In this document: positions 34,698-43,199 of the stretch, one piece after another
Position numbering within the stretch: the first letter of the stretch is position 1
How the letters are laid out: every line of letters starts with the position of its first letter
DNA from: Halobacillus litoralis
GTDB taxonomy: Bacteria; Bacillota; Bacilli; Bacillales; Halobacillaceae
DNA length: 64,000 bases
Direction: 5' to 3'
Assembly: GCF_009856415.1 (NCBI RefSeq)
Contig: NZ_WMEZ01000001.1
Span: 558,001-622,000 of the forward strand
Made by a program: the position numbers and the translations under genes
The notes under the pieces: model-generated
Told to the model about the DNA's origin: nothing
Database searches by the model: none
The model's input: only the letters and a program-made list of their open reading frames with translations

Positions 34698-35951
34698 ATG
34701 GAGGAAATTCAAAAAGCCATCCGTCAAATGGAAGCCCACAAGACGGAAGATGCTATAAAAACTCTAACACAATATTTACCAGAAGCAGATGAAGAAGAGA
34801 GGTTCACGATTGCAGAACTATACATGCAATGGGGGATGCTCGAAGAAGCGAAGATGGTGTTGCACGAACTGATTCAACGCTACCCTAAAGAACAAGAACT
34901 AAAAGTCATGATGGCAGAGATTCACATTGATCTTGATGAAGATGACGAAGCGATTGAACTGCTTGACCAATTTGGGCCGGAAGATGAAGACTATTTGCAA
35001 GCGCTCGTGCAGCTTGCGGATCTTTATCAGGCGCAAGGACTTTATGAAGTAGCTGAACAAAAACTATTGATGGCTAAACAAGTGGAGCCGAATTCAGCCA
35101 TTATTGATTTTGCGTTAGGTGAGCTCGCCTTCTCGAATGGGGAATATTCGAAGAGTATCCCTTATTATGAGAATGCGATGCACCATCAGCCGGTCATTGG
35201 TGATATTGAAGTTGCTACAAGATTGGCTGAAGCTTATGCAGCTAATGGAGAATTCGAACAAGCCCTTGAGTATTTCCAAAAAGTCGAAGAAGATAATCCT
35301 GATGTCATGTTTCGTTATGGTTTCGTAGCGTTCCAGGCAAACCGTAATGACATTGCCATCCATGTATGGGAAGAGTTGATTGAAAAGGACCCTTATTTCC
35401 AATCGGTTTATCCACACTTGGCTCAGGCTTATGATTCGGAGGGTATGCCGAAGGAAGCATTAGAAATGGCTAAGCAAGGACTTGCAAAAGATGAATTCAA
35501 CAAGGAACTCTATCATCTTGCCGGTACGTTATCTCATAGACAGGGCAACAAAGAAGATGGTTACAAGTGGATGAGAGAAGCGGTTGCTTTGGACCCTGGA
35601 TATAAAGAAGCGGTTCTATTCCTGATTGAAAATTATAAGGCTGATGATATGAATGAAAAGATCATCGATCTGATCAACGAGTTGATCTCCCTCGGGGAGG
35701 AAGACCCGAATTACTTGTGGGAACTCGCTCAGGCCTACGAAGAAGAAGAGAAGTTTAAGGAGGCTTATGAGCAGTATCAACAAGCGTATCCTTCCTTGAA
35801 AGAAGATACGGATTTCTTGAAATATTACGGATACTTTCTTGTAGAAGAAGGAAGGATGTCTGAAGCACGACAGATTTTTGAAGAATACCTGGCGATCGAC
35901 CCTACAGATACAGAAGTTGAGGACTTCGTTGAGCGGCTGAAAGAACAATGA
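34698..35951 (+). CDS. ypiA: TPR-repeat protein YpiA
   Basis: 417-residue soluble, acidic protein made of tetratricopeptide repeats (for example LVQLADLYQAQGLYEVAEQ and VATRLAEAYAANGEFEQALE). No enzymatic motif. It keeps the B. subtilis position between aroE and ypiB. TPR arrays are protein-interaction scaffolds. YpiA and YpiB are co-conserved, and their homologues have been linked to ClpCP-dependent control of MurA (from memory, better supported for YpiB/ReoY). Confidence 0.85.
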   Translation: MEEIQKAIRQMEAHKTEDAIKTLTQYLPEADEEERFTIAELYMQWGMLEEAKMVLHELIQRYPKEQELKVMMAEIHIDLDEDDEAIELLDQFGPEDEDYLQALVQLADLYQAQGLYEVAEQKLLMAKQVEPNSAIIDFALGELAFSNGEYSKSIPYYENAMHHQPVIGDIEVATRLAEAYAANGEFEQALEYFQKVEEDNPDVMFRYGFVAFQANRNDIAIHVWEELIEKDPYFQSVYPHLAQAYDSEGMPKEALEMAKQGLAKDEFNKELYHLAGTLSHRQGNKEDGYKWMREAVALDPGYKEAVLFLIENYKADDMNEKIIDLINELISLGEEDPNYLWELAQAYEEEEKFKEAYEQYQQAYPSLKEDTDFLKYYGYFLVEEGRMSEARQIFEEYLAIDPTDTEVEDFVERLKEQ

Positions 35952-35983
35952 GCTGATTAATTAAGCGCAGGAGGGGCGCCCAT

Positions 35984-36544
35984 ATGCAAACACCAATCTC
36001 TGTGGATGAGAAAAAAGACTTTGTCCGCTGGTTTTTGAATCACTTTCAGTTGAAAAAGCGAGAGAGTGTTTGGATTCTGAATTATTTAATGAACCATGAA
36101 TCTCTTTTGTCAAGTGTCCATTTTGTCCAGGAAGTGAAGTTTTGTCCACGTGGCATGGAAATCAGTGCCCAGGGTGTTTCTGACCCACCTTTCCGTTTTT
36201 ATAAAGGCCAGGTTATGACGAATGATGCCGAGAAGTCGTTCCATGATCTAAGGATGAATCAAGGAGAACCTGTCTATATACAAATGAACTTTGAGAATGC
36301 ACAGCAATGCTCGAAATATGCTCTCGTACTCGAGGAAAATCCTTATCTTCCAAAAGACTACTACTTAAATGACAGAGATAAAAATGAAGCGGAACGCCTA
36401 TTGTCGGTCAGTCTTTTGCAACACAGGCAGAAAAGCATAGAAGATCGCATTGACGAAGCTCTGATCAATGGAGAGCGTGATGAATTCAAAGCATTGTGTG
36501 GAAAGCTTGAGAAAGTCAAACAGGATTTGAATGCATTTTTATGA
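35984..36544 (+). CDS. ypiB: UPF0302/IDEAL-domain protein YpiB (ReoY homologue)
   Basis: 186 residues. The N-terminal UPF0302 domain contains KKDFVRWFLNHFQLKKRESV and WILNYLMNHESLLSSVHFV. A C-terminal IDEAL motif reads SIEDRIDEALINGERDEFKAL (about 153-173). The Listeria homologue ReoY is needed for ClpCP-mediated degradation of MurA; a similar role here is inferred. GGAGGGGCG precedes the ATG. YpbH, another Clp adaptor, is encoded at the start of the window. Confidence 0.87.
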   Translation: MQTPISVDEKKDFVRWFLNHFQLKKRESVWILNYLMNHESLLSSVHFVQEVKFCPRGMEISAQGVSDPPFRFYKGQVMTNDAEKSFHDLRMNQGEPVYIQMNFENAQQCSKYALVLEENPYLPKDYYLNDRDKNEAERLLSVSLLQHRQKSIEDRIDEALINGERDEFKALCGKLEKVKQDLNAFL

Positions 36545-36548
36545 AATA

Positions 36549-36594
36549 AGAAAGCCGTGATCTTCAAACGAGAAGATCACGGCTTTCATTTTTG
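36549..36594 (+). terminator. Terminator after ypiB
   Basis: AGAAAGCCGTGATCTTC / GAAGATCACGGCTTTC palindrome followed by ATTTTTG. Strong stem. Confidence 0.9.
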
Positions 36595-36650
36595 TTTAAA
36601 TATAGTAAAATAAAGAGAAAATGATACATAGATAAAGGATGAAATGAATT

Positions 36651-37106
36651 ATGAGATGGACAAAAGCAGATACTACGCAATACATACCGGAAAAACAGTA
36701 TATTGATACCGTAATCATTCCATTGATTCCATTTGATCCAGGGAACGACCAACACATGGTGAAGCAAGCCTTCCAGCGGGAGTTGAACCAAGTGTTTACG
36801 AACCTGATTGAAAAAGAATACAAGGGAAGGATCTTCCTAGCGCCGGATTATCATTATCTTGAAGGATCACAAGCTGACGAAAAAGAGAGGATCAATCGTT
36901 GGATTCATAAGTTCAAAGAGCAGCCGTTCCATCACATTTTCCTCTTTACTTTCGACAGCAAATGGAAAAAATACGAAGGAGAACTGGAAGGCCATGTGCT
37001 GTGGGTACCTGGCATGGGTTCTGGCGATATCCAGTCTACGGAAACACAATCGTTCGTTCGTGAACAAGCCCACCAGATCAGTGAATTGATCCAGGCCTAT
37101 TGGTGA
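36651..37106 (+). CDS. ypiF: DUF2487 protein YpiF
   Basis: 151-residue soluble protein of unknown function, starting MRWTKADTTQYIPEKQYIDT; matches YpiF by sequence style, size and place just upstream of qcrA. No catalytic motif or membrane segment is visible. The ribosome site AAAGGATG is modest. Terminators and promoters on either side suggest its own short transcript. Confidence 0.8.
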   Translation: MRWTKADTTQYIPEKQYIDTVIIPLIPFDPGNDQHMVKQAFQRELNQVFTNLIEKEYKGRIFLAPDYHYLEGSQADEKERINRWIHKFKEQPFHHIFLFTFDSKWKKYEGELEGHVLWVPGMGSGDIQSTETQSFVREQAHQISELIQAYW

Positions 37107-37140
37107 CTGGATAAAAGTTCCGACAAGGTTTGATAATTTA

Positions 37141-37169
37141 TTGACCGCGCCTTGAGATTGCGCTATCAT
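37141..37169 (+). promoter_or_regulatory. Putative sigma-A promoter of qcrABC
   Basis: TTGACC, exactly 17 bases, TATCAT. The transcript would carry a perfect AATCCATG-TCG-CATGGATT inverted repeat (37199-37217) ten bases before the qcrA ribosome site, which could affect mRNA stability or translation. Confidence 0.6.
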
Positions 37170-37239
37170 GGTAATGTCCTAGTAAACTGTGTGTAATCAA
37201 TCCATGTCGCATGGATTACAGCATAGAGGGGGGAAAAGA

Positions 37240-37749
37240 ATGAGCGATAAAAAACGAGTATCCCGACGCCAATTTCTCAACTACACACTCACTGGTGTAG
37301 GCGGTTTCATGGCAGCCGGAATGCTTGCACCGATGGTTCGTTTTGCAATCGATCCTGTATTGAAAACGAAAGAGGGTGGAGATTTCGTCTCCGTAGCTTC
37401 TGTTGATGAAATTACCAATGAACCACAACGTTTTGAATGGACGATCGATCAAGTGGATGCTTGGTATGAATCAGAAGTTCAGAAAACGGCATGGGTGTAC
37501 AGAAACGAGAATGATGAAATTGTAGCACTATCACCGATTTGTACTCACTTGGGATGTACGGTCGACTGGGCTTCCAATGAGGAGTACCCGAACCAATTCT
37601 TCTGTCCTTGTCACGCTGGCCGTTACACGAAAGACGGAACCAACGTGCCAGGAACTCCACCGACGGCGCCACTGCCTCGTTTCGAGTTTAAAGTTGAAGA
37701 AGGTATGCTTTACTTAGGTGAAACGAAAGATTCAGGAGGGGGGGCATAA
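37240..37749 (+). CDS. qcrA: Menaquinol:cytochrome c reductase Rieske iron-sulfur subunit
   Basis: Rieske subunit of the bc complex, 169 residues. N-terminal RRxF-like export motif (SRRQFLNYTLTG) and one membrane helix (about 16-34); this region resembles a Tat signal. The 2Fe-2S ligands are in CTHLGC and CPCHAG. ATG follows GAGGGGGGAAAAGA. It precedes qcrB by three bases, as in B. subtilis. Confidence 0.96.
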   Translation: MSDKKRVSRRQFLNYTLTGVGGFMAAGMLAPMVRFAIDPVLKTKEGGDFVSVASVDEITNEPQRFEWTIDQVDAWYESEVQKTAWVYRNENDEIVALSPICTHLGCTVDWASNEEYPNQFFCPCHAGRYTKDGTNVPGTPPTAPLPRFEFKVEEGMLYLGETKDSGGGA

Positions 37750-37752
37750 TAC

Positions 37753-38427
37753 ATGCTTCAAAAAATTTACGACTGGGTGGACGAGCGTGTAGATATTACC
37801 CCGCTTTGGCGTGATATCGCAGATCACGAAGTTCCTGAACACGTAAACCCAGCACACCACTTTTCAGCATTTGTGTATTGTTTTGGTGGATTGACTTTCT
37901 TTGTAACAGTCATTCAAATCTTGTCCGGGATGTTCCTGACCATGTATTATGTGCCGGACATTGAAAACGCTTGGAAATCTGTTTATTACTTGCAACGAGA
38001 GGTTGCTTACGGTCAAATCGTCCGTGGTATGCACCACTGGGGAGCGAGTCTCGTCATCGTCATGTTATTCTTACATACGCTACGGGTATTCTTCCAAGGA
38101 GCTTATAAAAAACCTCGTGAGTTGAACTGGGTCATTGGTGTACTCTTGTTCTTCGTCATGTTAGGGCTTGGCTTCACAGGATACCTGCTACCATGGGATA
38201 ACAAGGCTTACTTTGCGACTCAGGTCGGTCTTGAAATCGCTGCAGCAACACCATTCATCGGCGACCAAATTCGAACGCTGCTCGCCGGAGATCCATCGAT
38301 CGTTGGTGCTCAAACGCTTACACGTTTCTTTGCTATTCACGTATTCTTCTTGCCGGCTGCACTTTTCGGGTTAATGGCGTTCCACTTCATTTTAATCCGT
38401 AAGCAAGGAATTTCCGGACCACTATAA
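37753..38427 (+). CDS. qcrB: Menaquinol:cytochrome c reductase cytochrome b subunit
   Basis: Cytochrome b6-type membrane subunit, 224 residues, four helices. Heme-b histidines lie in GMHHWGASLVIVMLFLHTLRVFFQG and in the last helix (FAIHVFFLPAALFGLMAFHFILI). Cys43 (FVYCFGG) corresponds to the residue that covalently binds heme c in the B. subtilis protein. It is 28 bases upstream of qcrC. Confidence 0.96.
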   Translation: MLQKIYDWVDERVDITPLWRDIADHEVPEHVNPAHHFSAFVYCFGGLTFFVTVIQILSGMFLTMYYVPDIENAWKSVYYLQREVAYGQIVRGMHHWGASLVIVMLFLHTLRVFFQGAYKKPRELNWVIGVLLFFVMLGLGFTGYLLPWDNKAYFATQVGLEIAAATPFIGDQIRTLLAGDPSIVGAQTLTRFFAIHVFFLPAALFGLMAFHFILIRKQGISGPL

Positions 38428-38455
38428 AATGTATCGTTAAAAAGGAGGGAAAGCT

Positions 38456-39433
38456 GTGCATAGGGGAAAAGGGATGAAGTTCGTCGGTGATTCACGGATC
38501 ACGGCTGAACGAAAAGCCAACTTACCAAAAGACTATTCGGAATACCCAGGCCGTACAGAAGCCTTCTGGCCTAACTTCTTGTTGAAGGAGTGGCTCGTAG
38601 GATCTGTCTTCTTGATTGGATTCCTTATCTTGACTGCTGCTCACCCATCACCACTCGAGCAACAGGCGGATCCGAACAATGCAGGTTACATTCCATTGCC
38701 GGACTGGTATTTCTTATTCTTGTATCAATTCTTAAAATATCAATTCGCAGGTGGAGATTACATCGTTCTCGGTGCCATTGTTATGCCAGGTTTAGCCTTC
38801 GGTGCTTTGCTGCTGGCGCCATTCCTGGATCGTGGTCCAGAACGACGCCCTCATAAGCGTCCGATTGCTGTTGGATTGATGCTTTTAGGTTTTATCGCAA
38901 CATTCTGGTTGACTTATGAATCTGTTTCTCATGCTGATTATGAAATGCGTGCAGAGAAGTACGGAGTCAACGTAGAAGCGGTTGAATCAACAATTAATAA
39001 AGATCATCCCGGTTATGCGATTTATGAAGCGAACTGTTTGAGCTGTCACGGGGATGCTCTGCAAGGACAAGGAAACTATCCATCCTTGATTGATGCTGAA
39101 CTGACAGTCGATCAAGTCAAAGATATAGCTGTAAATGGTGTCGGTGAGATGCCTGCTGGTATTTTTGGCGGAAGTGATGAAGAGCTTCAGCAACTTGCTG
39201 AATTCGTCGTTCAAGCTGGCGGCGGTGAAGCTGGTGGTGAAGGCGGAGAATCTTCCGGAGAAGGATCCGAAGGAGGATCTGAAGAAGGCTCTTCTGGTGA
39301 AGGTTCTGAAGAAGGATCTGAGGAAGGCTCTTCTGGTGAAGGTTCTGAAGAAGGATCTGAGGAAGGCTCTTCTGGTGAAGGATCTGAAGAAGGATCCGAG
39401 GAAGGTTCTTCTGGCGAAGGATCTGAAGAGTAA
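38456..39433 (+). CDS. qcrC: Menaquinol:cytochrome c reductase cytochrome b/c subunit with acidic repeat tail
   Basis: Subunit IV fused to cytochrome c. Residues 1-155 have three membrane helices (MHRGKGMKFVGDSR start as in B. subtilis). The cytochrome c domain has the heme motif CLSCH (194-198) and a likely axial Met232 in GEMPAGIFGG. Residues 256-325 form a Gly-Ser-Glu tail built of 13-residue units, absent in B. subtilis QcrC, and should be outside the membrane. The GTG start after AGGAGGG matches the family. A terminator follows. Confidence 0.95.
   Translation: MHRGKGMKFVGDSRITAERKANLPKDYSEYPGRTEAFWPNFLLKEWLVGSVFLIGFLILTAAHPSPLEQQADPNNAGYIPLPDWYFLFLYQFLKYQFAGGDYIVLGAIVMPGLAFGALLLAPFLDRGPERRPHKRPIAVGLMLLGFIATFWLTYESVSHADYEMRAEKYGVNVEAVESTINKDHPGYAIYEANCLSCHGDALQGQGNYPSLIDAELTVDQVKDIAVNGVGEMPAGIFGGSDEELQQLAEFVVQAGGGEAGGEGGESSGEGSEGGSEEGSSGEGSEEGSEEGSSGEGSEEGSEEGSSGEGSEEGSEEGSSGEGSEE
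39257..39430 (+). repeat. 39-base in-frame tandem repeat in qcrC
   Basis: Four full 39-base units (starting 39257, 39296, 39335, 39374) and an 18-base partial unit, each encoding GEGSEEGSEEGSS or a near variant. Units two and three are identical. No frame disturbance; the stop codon follows the last unit. Confidence 0.95.
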
Positions 39434-39450
39434 TTAGATACTTAATTCAA

Positions 39451-39486
39451 TGTAGCCGCGCTTTTAAAAAGCGCGGCTACATTTGT
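39451..39486 (+). terminator. Terminator after qcrC
   Basis: TGTAGCCGCGCTTTT / AAAAGCGCGGCTACA palindrome with ATTTG tail. Very strong stem, fairly weak T-tract. Confidence 0.8.
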
Positions 39487-39505
39487 ATCGGAGGTTAGAG
39501 GTAAC

Positions 39506-40090
39506 ATGAAACAAATGATCACCTACTTGTTGACGAACCGATCATTTTTAATCATGCTTTTTTTCATTAATTTATTTGGAACCATTTACGGATACATATG
39601 GTATGAACCTCAGCTGTCGGTAACCGAACCCATCTTTCTGTTGTTTGTTCCAGACAGCCCGACAGCCAGTTTGTTTTTCACCATATTCCTTGGATTTTAT
39701 ATATTTGGAAGAAATATTCCTTACATAGAAGCGCTTGCCATCATTACCCTTTTAAAATATGGAGTATGGGCGGTCGTTATGAACGGATTGACTTTATTAG
39801 AATATGGGTCACTTCCATGGACAGGTTTTATGTTAGTTTTTTCACATGGAGCCATGGCTGTACAAGGGGTTCTGTATGCTCCTTTTTATAAAATAGAAAT
39901 GAGACATATCGTTGTTGCTGCTATATGGACGCTTCACAATGATGTGATTGATTATGTTTTTGGTCAAATGCCTGTATATCCAGCCATTGTTGAATATATG
40001 GACGAGATCGGATATTTTACATTTTGGCTTAGTATCGGGTGTATCCTTTTTGCTTATGTCTTAACTGTAAGAAGAAAATCCCCGGTCTAA
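39506..40090 (+). CDS. ypjA: DUF1405 membrane protein YpjA
   Basis: 194-residue polytopic membrane protein with about six hydrophobic segments, including FLIMLFFINLFGTIYGYIWY at the start, SLFFTIFLGFYIFG, and FTFWLSIGCILFAYVL at the end. Identified by family style and by place between qcrC and ypjB. Function unknown. The ATG follows GGAGGTTAGAGGTAAC. Confidence 0.82.
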   Translation: MKQMITYLLTNRSFLIMLFFINLFGTIYGYIWYEPQLSVTEPIFLLFVPDSPTASLFFTIFLGFYIFGRNIPYIEALAIITLLKYGVWAVVMNGLTLLEYGSLPWTGFMLVFSHGAMAVQGVLYAPFYKIEMRHIVVAAIWTLHNDVIDYVFGQMPVYPAIVEYMDEIGYFTFWLSIGCILFAYVLTVRRKSPV

Positions 40091-40144
40091 AATTCCTTTC
40101 CTTCTCATAAAATGAAATAATACTTGTGAGAGGGGAGAAGTGAA

Positions 40145-40846
40145 ATGGGACGTGCCATGTTGTTGTTTATTTGTTCCCTTATTTTCACACTCATACCATC
40201 TGGCCTTGTTCATTCATGGTCGGAGGCCCCCCCTGATTGGGAATCTTTTGCATCCCAATACCGAAAGTTAGCTGCTGATGGAAAGTTTGATCTTGCTGAG
40301 CGGCTTTGGAATAGTACTTATGCAGAAATGGAACAATATGTCCAAACCCTACCCGATCCCCATAAAGAAACATGGACGCACCTGGATATCTATAATTCAA
40401 CAGATGAGCCCGATGAAACTATATGGAAAGAGGGTCTCCTTACTTTTCTAGAAGTTACTTCTTCTGATCATCCATACCCTATCCTAGCAGAGAAGCTTGA
40501 GCATTTATCAGATCGTACTGTTTCTTCCGTTCCTCTTGAGGACATTGAAGAGGAATGGAACTTGATACGTCCCGTTGTGCTCAATTATGTAAATAAGGCA
40601 AGAGTGAACGAAGCAGACCAATTGCTGCAGGAATTATCAGTGATGGAGACACATGCGGGTCGTGAACATTTCAGCGGAAAGATTTTAGAACTCGTCAAAG
40701 AAAAGTCCCAGCAAGACTGGAGTACCTTCCTATTGACAGCCATTTTCATAGGTGGGGCGATATTAGTGACCTTGCTTTATGTCGGGGCGATCAATTATAG
40801 AGAAAGTTCGAAAAATAGACACACAATGAAGAGTGGTCATAGTTGA
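40145..40846 (+). CDS. ypjB: Sporulation-associated membrane protein YpjB
   Basis: 233 residues: N-terminal signal sequence (MLLFICSLIFTLIPSGLVHS), an extracytoplasmic helical domain, and a C-terminal membrane anchor (about 196-215, FLLTAIFIGGAILVTLLYVG) with a basic tail. This topology, and the place between ypjA and ypjC, match YpjB, whose gene in B. subtilis is sporulation-linked but of unknown role. AGGGGAGAAG gives the start. Confidence 0.78.
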   Translation: MGRAMLLFICSLIFTLIPSGLVHSWSEAPPDWESFASQYRKLAADGKFDLAERLWNSTYAEMEQYVQTLPDPHKETWTHLDIYNSTDEPDETIWKEGLLTFLEVTSSDHPYPILAEKLEHLSDRTVSSVPLEDIEEEWNLIRPVVLNYVNKARVNEADQLLQELSVMETHAGREHFSGKILELVKEKSQQDWSTFLLTAIFIGGAILVTLLYVGAINYRESSKNRHTMKSGHS

Positions 40847-40909
40847 TTTTTTATGATTTTTTGACTAAAATTGACCTATATACTCACATCCAATATGGAG
40901 GAATGAAAG

Positions 40910-41584
40910 ATGAGTTTTATTATTTACTTTGCGCTGATATTGATTATTCCACTGTGGGCGCAATCCAAGGTTAAAAGCACCTACAAAAAATATTCAAAAG
41001 TTCCGACATCCTCAGCCATGTCAGGAGCCGAAGTAGCTAGAAAAATTCTTGATGACAATGGATTATACAATGTCGCGGTAGAGGAAGTACGCGGACATTT
41101 AACTGATCATTATGACCCACGTTCTAAAGTGATTCGTCTTTCAACAGATATCTACCATGGTCGTTCAACAGCAGGAGCTGCTGTTGCCGCACACGAAGTC
41201 GGTCACGCGATTCAAGATGCACAAGATTATGCGTTTTTACGTTTCCGAAGTGCACTTGTCCCCGTGGCCAGTTTCGGTTCTAACATTTCCATCTTCCTTA
41301 TTATCGGTGGATTTCTTCTAGGAATGACCGGTCTTGCTCTCGCAGGAATTGTATTCTTCGCGGCGGCTGTGTTGTTCCAGTTGATTACTTTGCCTGTTGA
41401 ATTCGATGCCTCAAACCGAGCGATGAGCCAGTTGGTATCAACTGGAGTCATCCGTAATGATGAAGAGCGCAAAACGAAGAAAGTGTTGAACGCTGCCGCT
41501 ATGACTTACGTGGCTGCTGCTCTCGTTGCACTTGCTGAATTGCTACGTTTTGTATTCATGTTCGTGGGCATGAATGAAGAATAA
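40910..41584 (+). CDS. Zinc metallopeptidase, YugP family
   Basis: Membrane-bound neutral zinc metallopeptidase of the YugP type, 224 residues. An N-terminal helix (FIIYFALILIIPLW), a conserved SAMSGAEVARKILDDNGL, the HEVGH zinc motif (95-99), then two closely spaced hydrophobic segments and a C-terminal helix. B. subtilis yugP is located elsewhere; here the gene is inserted between ypjB and ypjC. AGGAATG ribosome site. Substrate unknown. Confidence 0.88.
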   Translation: MSFIIYFALILIIPLWAQSKVKSTYKKYSKVPTSSAMSGAEVARKILDDNGLYNVAVEEVRGHLTDHYDPRSKVIRLSTDIYHGRSTAGAAVAAHEVGHAIQDAQDYAFLRFRSALVPVASFGSNISIFLIIGGFLLGMTGLALAGIVFFAAAVLFQLITLPVEFDASNRAMSQLVSTGVIRNDEERKTKKVLNAAAMTYVAAALVALAELLRFVFMFVGMNEE

Positions 41585-41589
41585 GTAAG

Positions 41590-41622
41590 AAAAACCGATC
41601 CTTTATAAGGATCGGTTTTTTT
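41590..41622. terminator. Bidirectional terminator between the metallopeptidase gene and ypjC
   Basis: AAAAACCGATCCTT / AAGGATCGGTTTTT palindrome flanked by A- and T-tracts; serves both convergent genes. Confidence 0.9.
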
Positions 41623-41643
41623 GATATGTTCCATTTTAAAAAT

Positions 41644-42516
41644 TTAGTCGATAGGATTTTTGTTCTCATCAAGGGTGAACCCTTCGCCCATCACATCATG
41701 GACATGACTAACAGCAACAAATGCATGAGGATCAATATGGTCGATTATTGACTTGAGTCGAACAATTTCATTTTTACCGATCACGCAATAGAGCACATCC
41801 CTCTTCGTACCAGAAAAGGATCCTCTTCCTTCGAGCACGGTAACCCCTCGATCCATTTCTTCCATCACGCGCCTTGAGATTTCTTCACTTTTTTCAGAGA
41901 TGATTGTTGTCCCTCTCGCAGCGTAAGCTCCTTCTTGTATGAAGTCTATGACTCTTGCCCCGACAAAAACGGCTACTAATGTGTACATTCCTCTTGTGTA
42001 TTCGAGGTATGTGATAATCGATACAAAAATGACAAGGGCATCAAAGAGGAACATAGCTCTTCCCATACTCCAGCCAAGATATTTATTGACAAGACGTGCG
42101 ATAATATCGACTCCGCCTGTCGTCCCGCCGTACCTGAAAATGATGCCTAGTCCTACGCCTATGAACACACCAGCGAATAGTGCAGCCAATGTAAGGTCAT
42201 CGGACAGGTTGAATTCAATCATATAGTTTTGAGAAACTGAAATGAAAACGGACACGGCAAGGATGCCGATTAAGGAATAAAAGAACGTGATGCGACCAAG
42301 AATCTTCCACCCGATGATGAGGACCGGAATATTGAGCACAATATTCATAATGGCAGGATCCCATTCGAACAGGTATAAAAGTAGTAAGGTAATTCCAGTA
42401 AACCCACCTTCCCCTAATTCATTTTGAATGTTGAAATGAACGAGTCCGAAAGAAAAGATGGCGGATCCAATTAAGATCCATATGATATTTTTCACACGTA
42501 ATCCAAAGATTTTCAT
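41644..42516 (-). CDS. ypjC: YitT family membrane protein YpjC
   Basis: 290 residues on the reverse strand: an N-terminal membrane domain with five or six helices (NIIWILIGSAIFSFGLVHFNI, IFRYGGTTGGVDIIARLVNK) and a C-terminal soluble DUF2179 domain (about 205-285, VTVLEGRGSFSGTKRDVLYC). YitT proteins are of unknown function, possibly transporters. TTTTGGAGGTG precedes the ATG. B. subtilis ypjC lies in the same spot and is also between ypjB and ypjD. Confidence 0.88.
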   Translation of the reverse strand: MKIFGLRVKNIIWILIGSAIFSFGLVHFNIQNELGEGGFTGITLLLLYLFEWDPAIMNIVLNIPVLIIGWKILGRITFFYSLIGILAVSVFISVSQNYMIEFNLSDDLTLAALFAGVFIGVGLGIIFRYGGTTGGVDIIARLVNKYLGWSMGRAMFLFDALVIFVSIITYLEYTRGMYTLVAVFVGARVIDFIQEGAYAARGTTIISEKSEEISRRVMEEMDRGVTVLEGRGSFSGTKRDVLYCVIGKNEIVRLKSIIDHIDPHAFVAVSHVHDVMGEGFTLDENKNPID

Positions 42517-42595
42517 ATGTACACCTCCAAAAATTGTTCACACGACTTCAATTATAGATAATTCAAGCGATTGCGGCAATAACATCATTCTTACT

Positions 42596-42754
42596 AGGCG
42601 CCCGGATCAGGATATAATGGGACGTTTGGCTTGGATGAGACTCGCAAGGCGCATCCTGGGGAGTCTCATCGCCCGCCCATGGAAAGTGTTCAAATGCGGA
42701 GTCGTCCTGGTAGAACCTCTAACAAGTCGGAGTCATCCAGAAGCGGGAGCTTAT
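42596..42754 (+). repeat. MITE-like dispersed repeat, copy F
   Basis: Contains GAGACTCGCAAGGCGCATCC and GGGGAGTCTCATCGCCCGCCC (the latter also in copy D as TCATCGCCCGCCCCATG). It ends AGTCGGAGTCATCCAG...CGGGAGCTTAT, the same end type as copies B and E. It lies in the ypjC-ypjD divergent gap. The left arm is not clear. Confidence 0.6.
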
Positions 42755-42794
42755 AAATAAGAAACAATAAATTTATCGTCTCAAACTAAAAAAT

Positions 42795-42823
42795 TTGTCA
42801 AATGGCGCCCTTTTGGCTAACAT
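42795..42823 (+). promoter_or_regulatory. Putative sigma-A promoter of the ypjD-dapB-...-panD operon
   Basis: TTGTCA, exactly 17 bases, TAACAT, 35 bases before the ypjD start. This would drive the closely packed nine-gene operon. Confidence 0.5.
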
Positions 42824-42857
42824 TTAGAGAGAGTCCTTAAAAAAGCGAGGGTTTTTA

Positions 42858-43199
42858 ATGAATTATACGACAAAAGATATCCAACAAAGAGTGGATGATT
42901 ACATATCGCAATTTAAAGAAGGGTACTTTTCTCCTCTTAGTCTTCAGGCACGTTTGACAGAAGAAGTCGGAGAGATGGCAAGAGAAATCAACCATCGGTA
43001 CGGCGAAAAGCCAAAAAAGGGTACGGAAGAAGATAAAGCACTCGAAGAGGAGCTTGGGGATGTTATTTTCGTACTTACTTGTTTTGCAAATTCACTGGAT
43101 ATTGACCTCTCTGATGCTTTTGAGCAATCCATGAGTAAAATTGAGACGAGAGATAAAGATCGCTGGACACGGAAAGAAGGAGGTACAAAAGGTGAGTAA
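42858..43199 (+). CDS. ypjD: MazG-like nucleotide pyrophosphohydrolase YpjD
   Basis: 113-residue all-alpha NTP pyrophosphohydrolase. Metal-binding motifs [17 protein letters not shown] (EExxE) and [19 protein letters not shown] (ExxD) are intact. Probably removes non-canonical nucleotides. Its end overlaps the dapB start by eight bases, so the two are coupled. First gene of the operon. Confidence 0.9.
   Translation: MNYTTKDIQQRVDDYISQFKEGYFSPLSLQARLTEEVGEMAREINHRYGEKPKKGTEEDKALEEELGDVIFVLTCFANSLDIDLSDAFEQSMSKIETRDKDRWTRKEGGTKGE

Noticed and set aside
39257-39430. Regular spaced repeats as a possible CRISPR array
   Set aside because: The 39-base units are directly adjacent without spacers and are coding in frame in qcrC.
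39135-39437. 100-codon open frame in the second frame across the qcrC repeat
   Set aside because: It is produced by the 39-base tandem repeat (a multiple of three keeps all frames open) and lacks a ribosome site.
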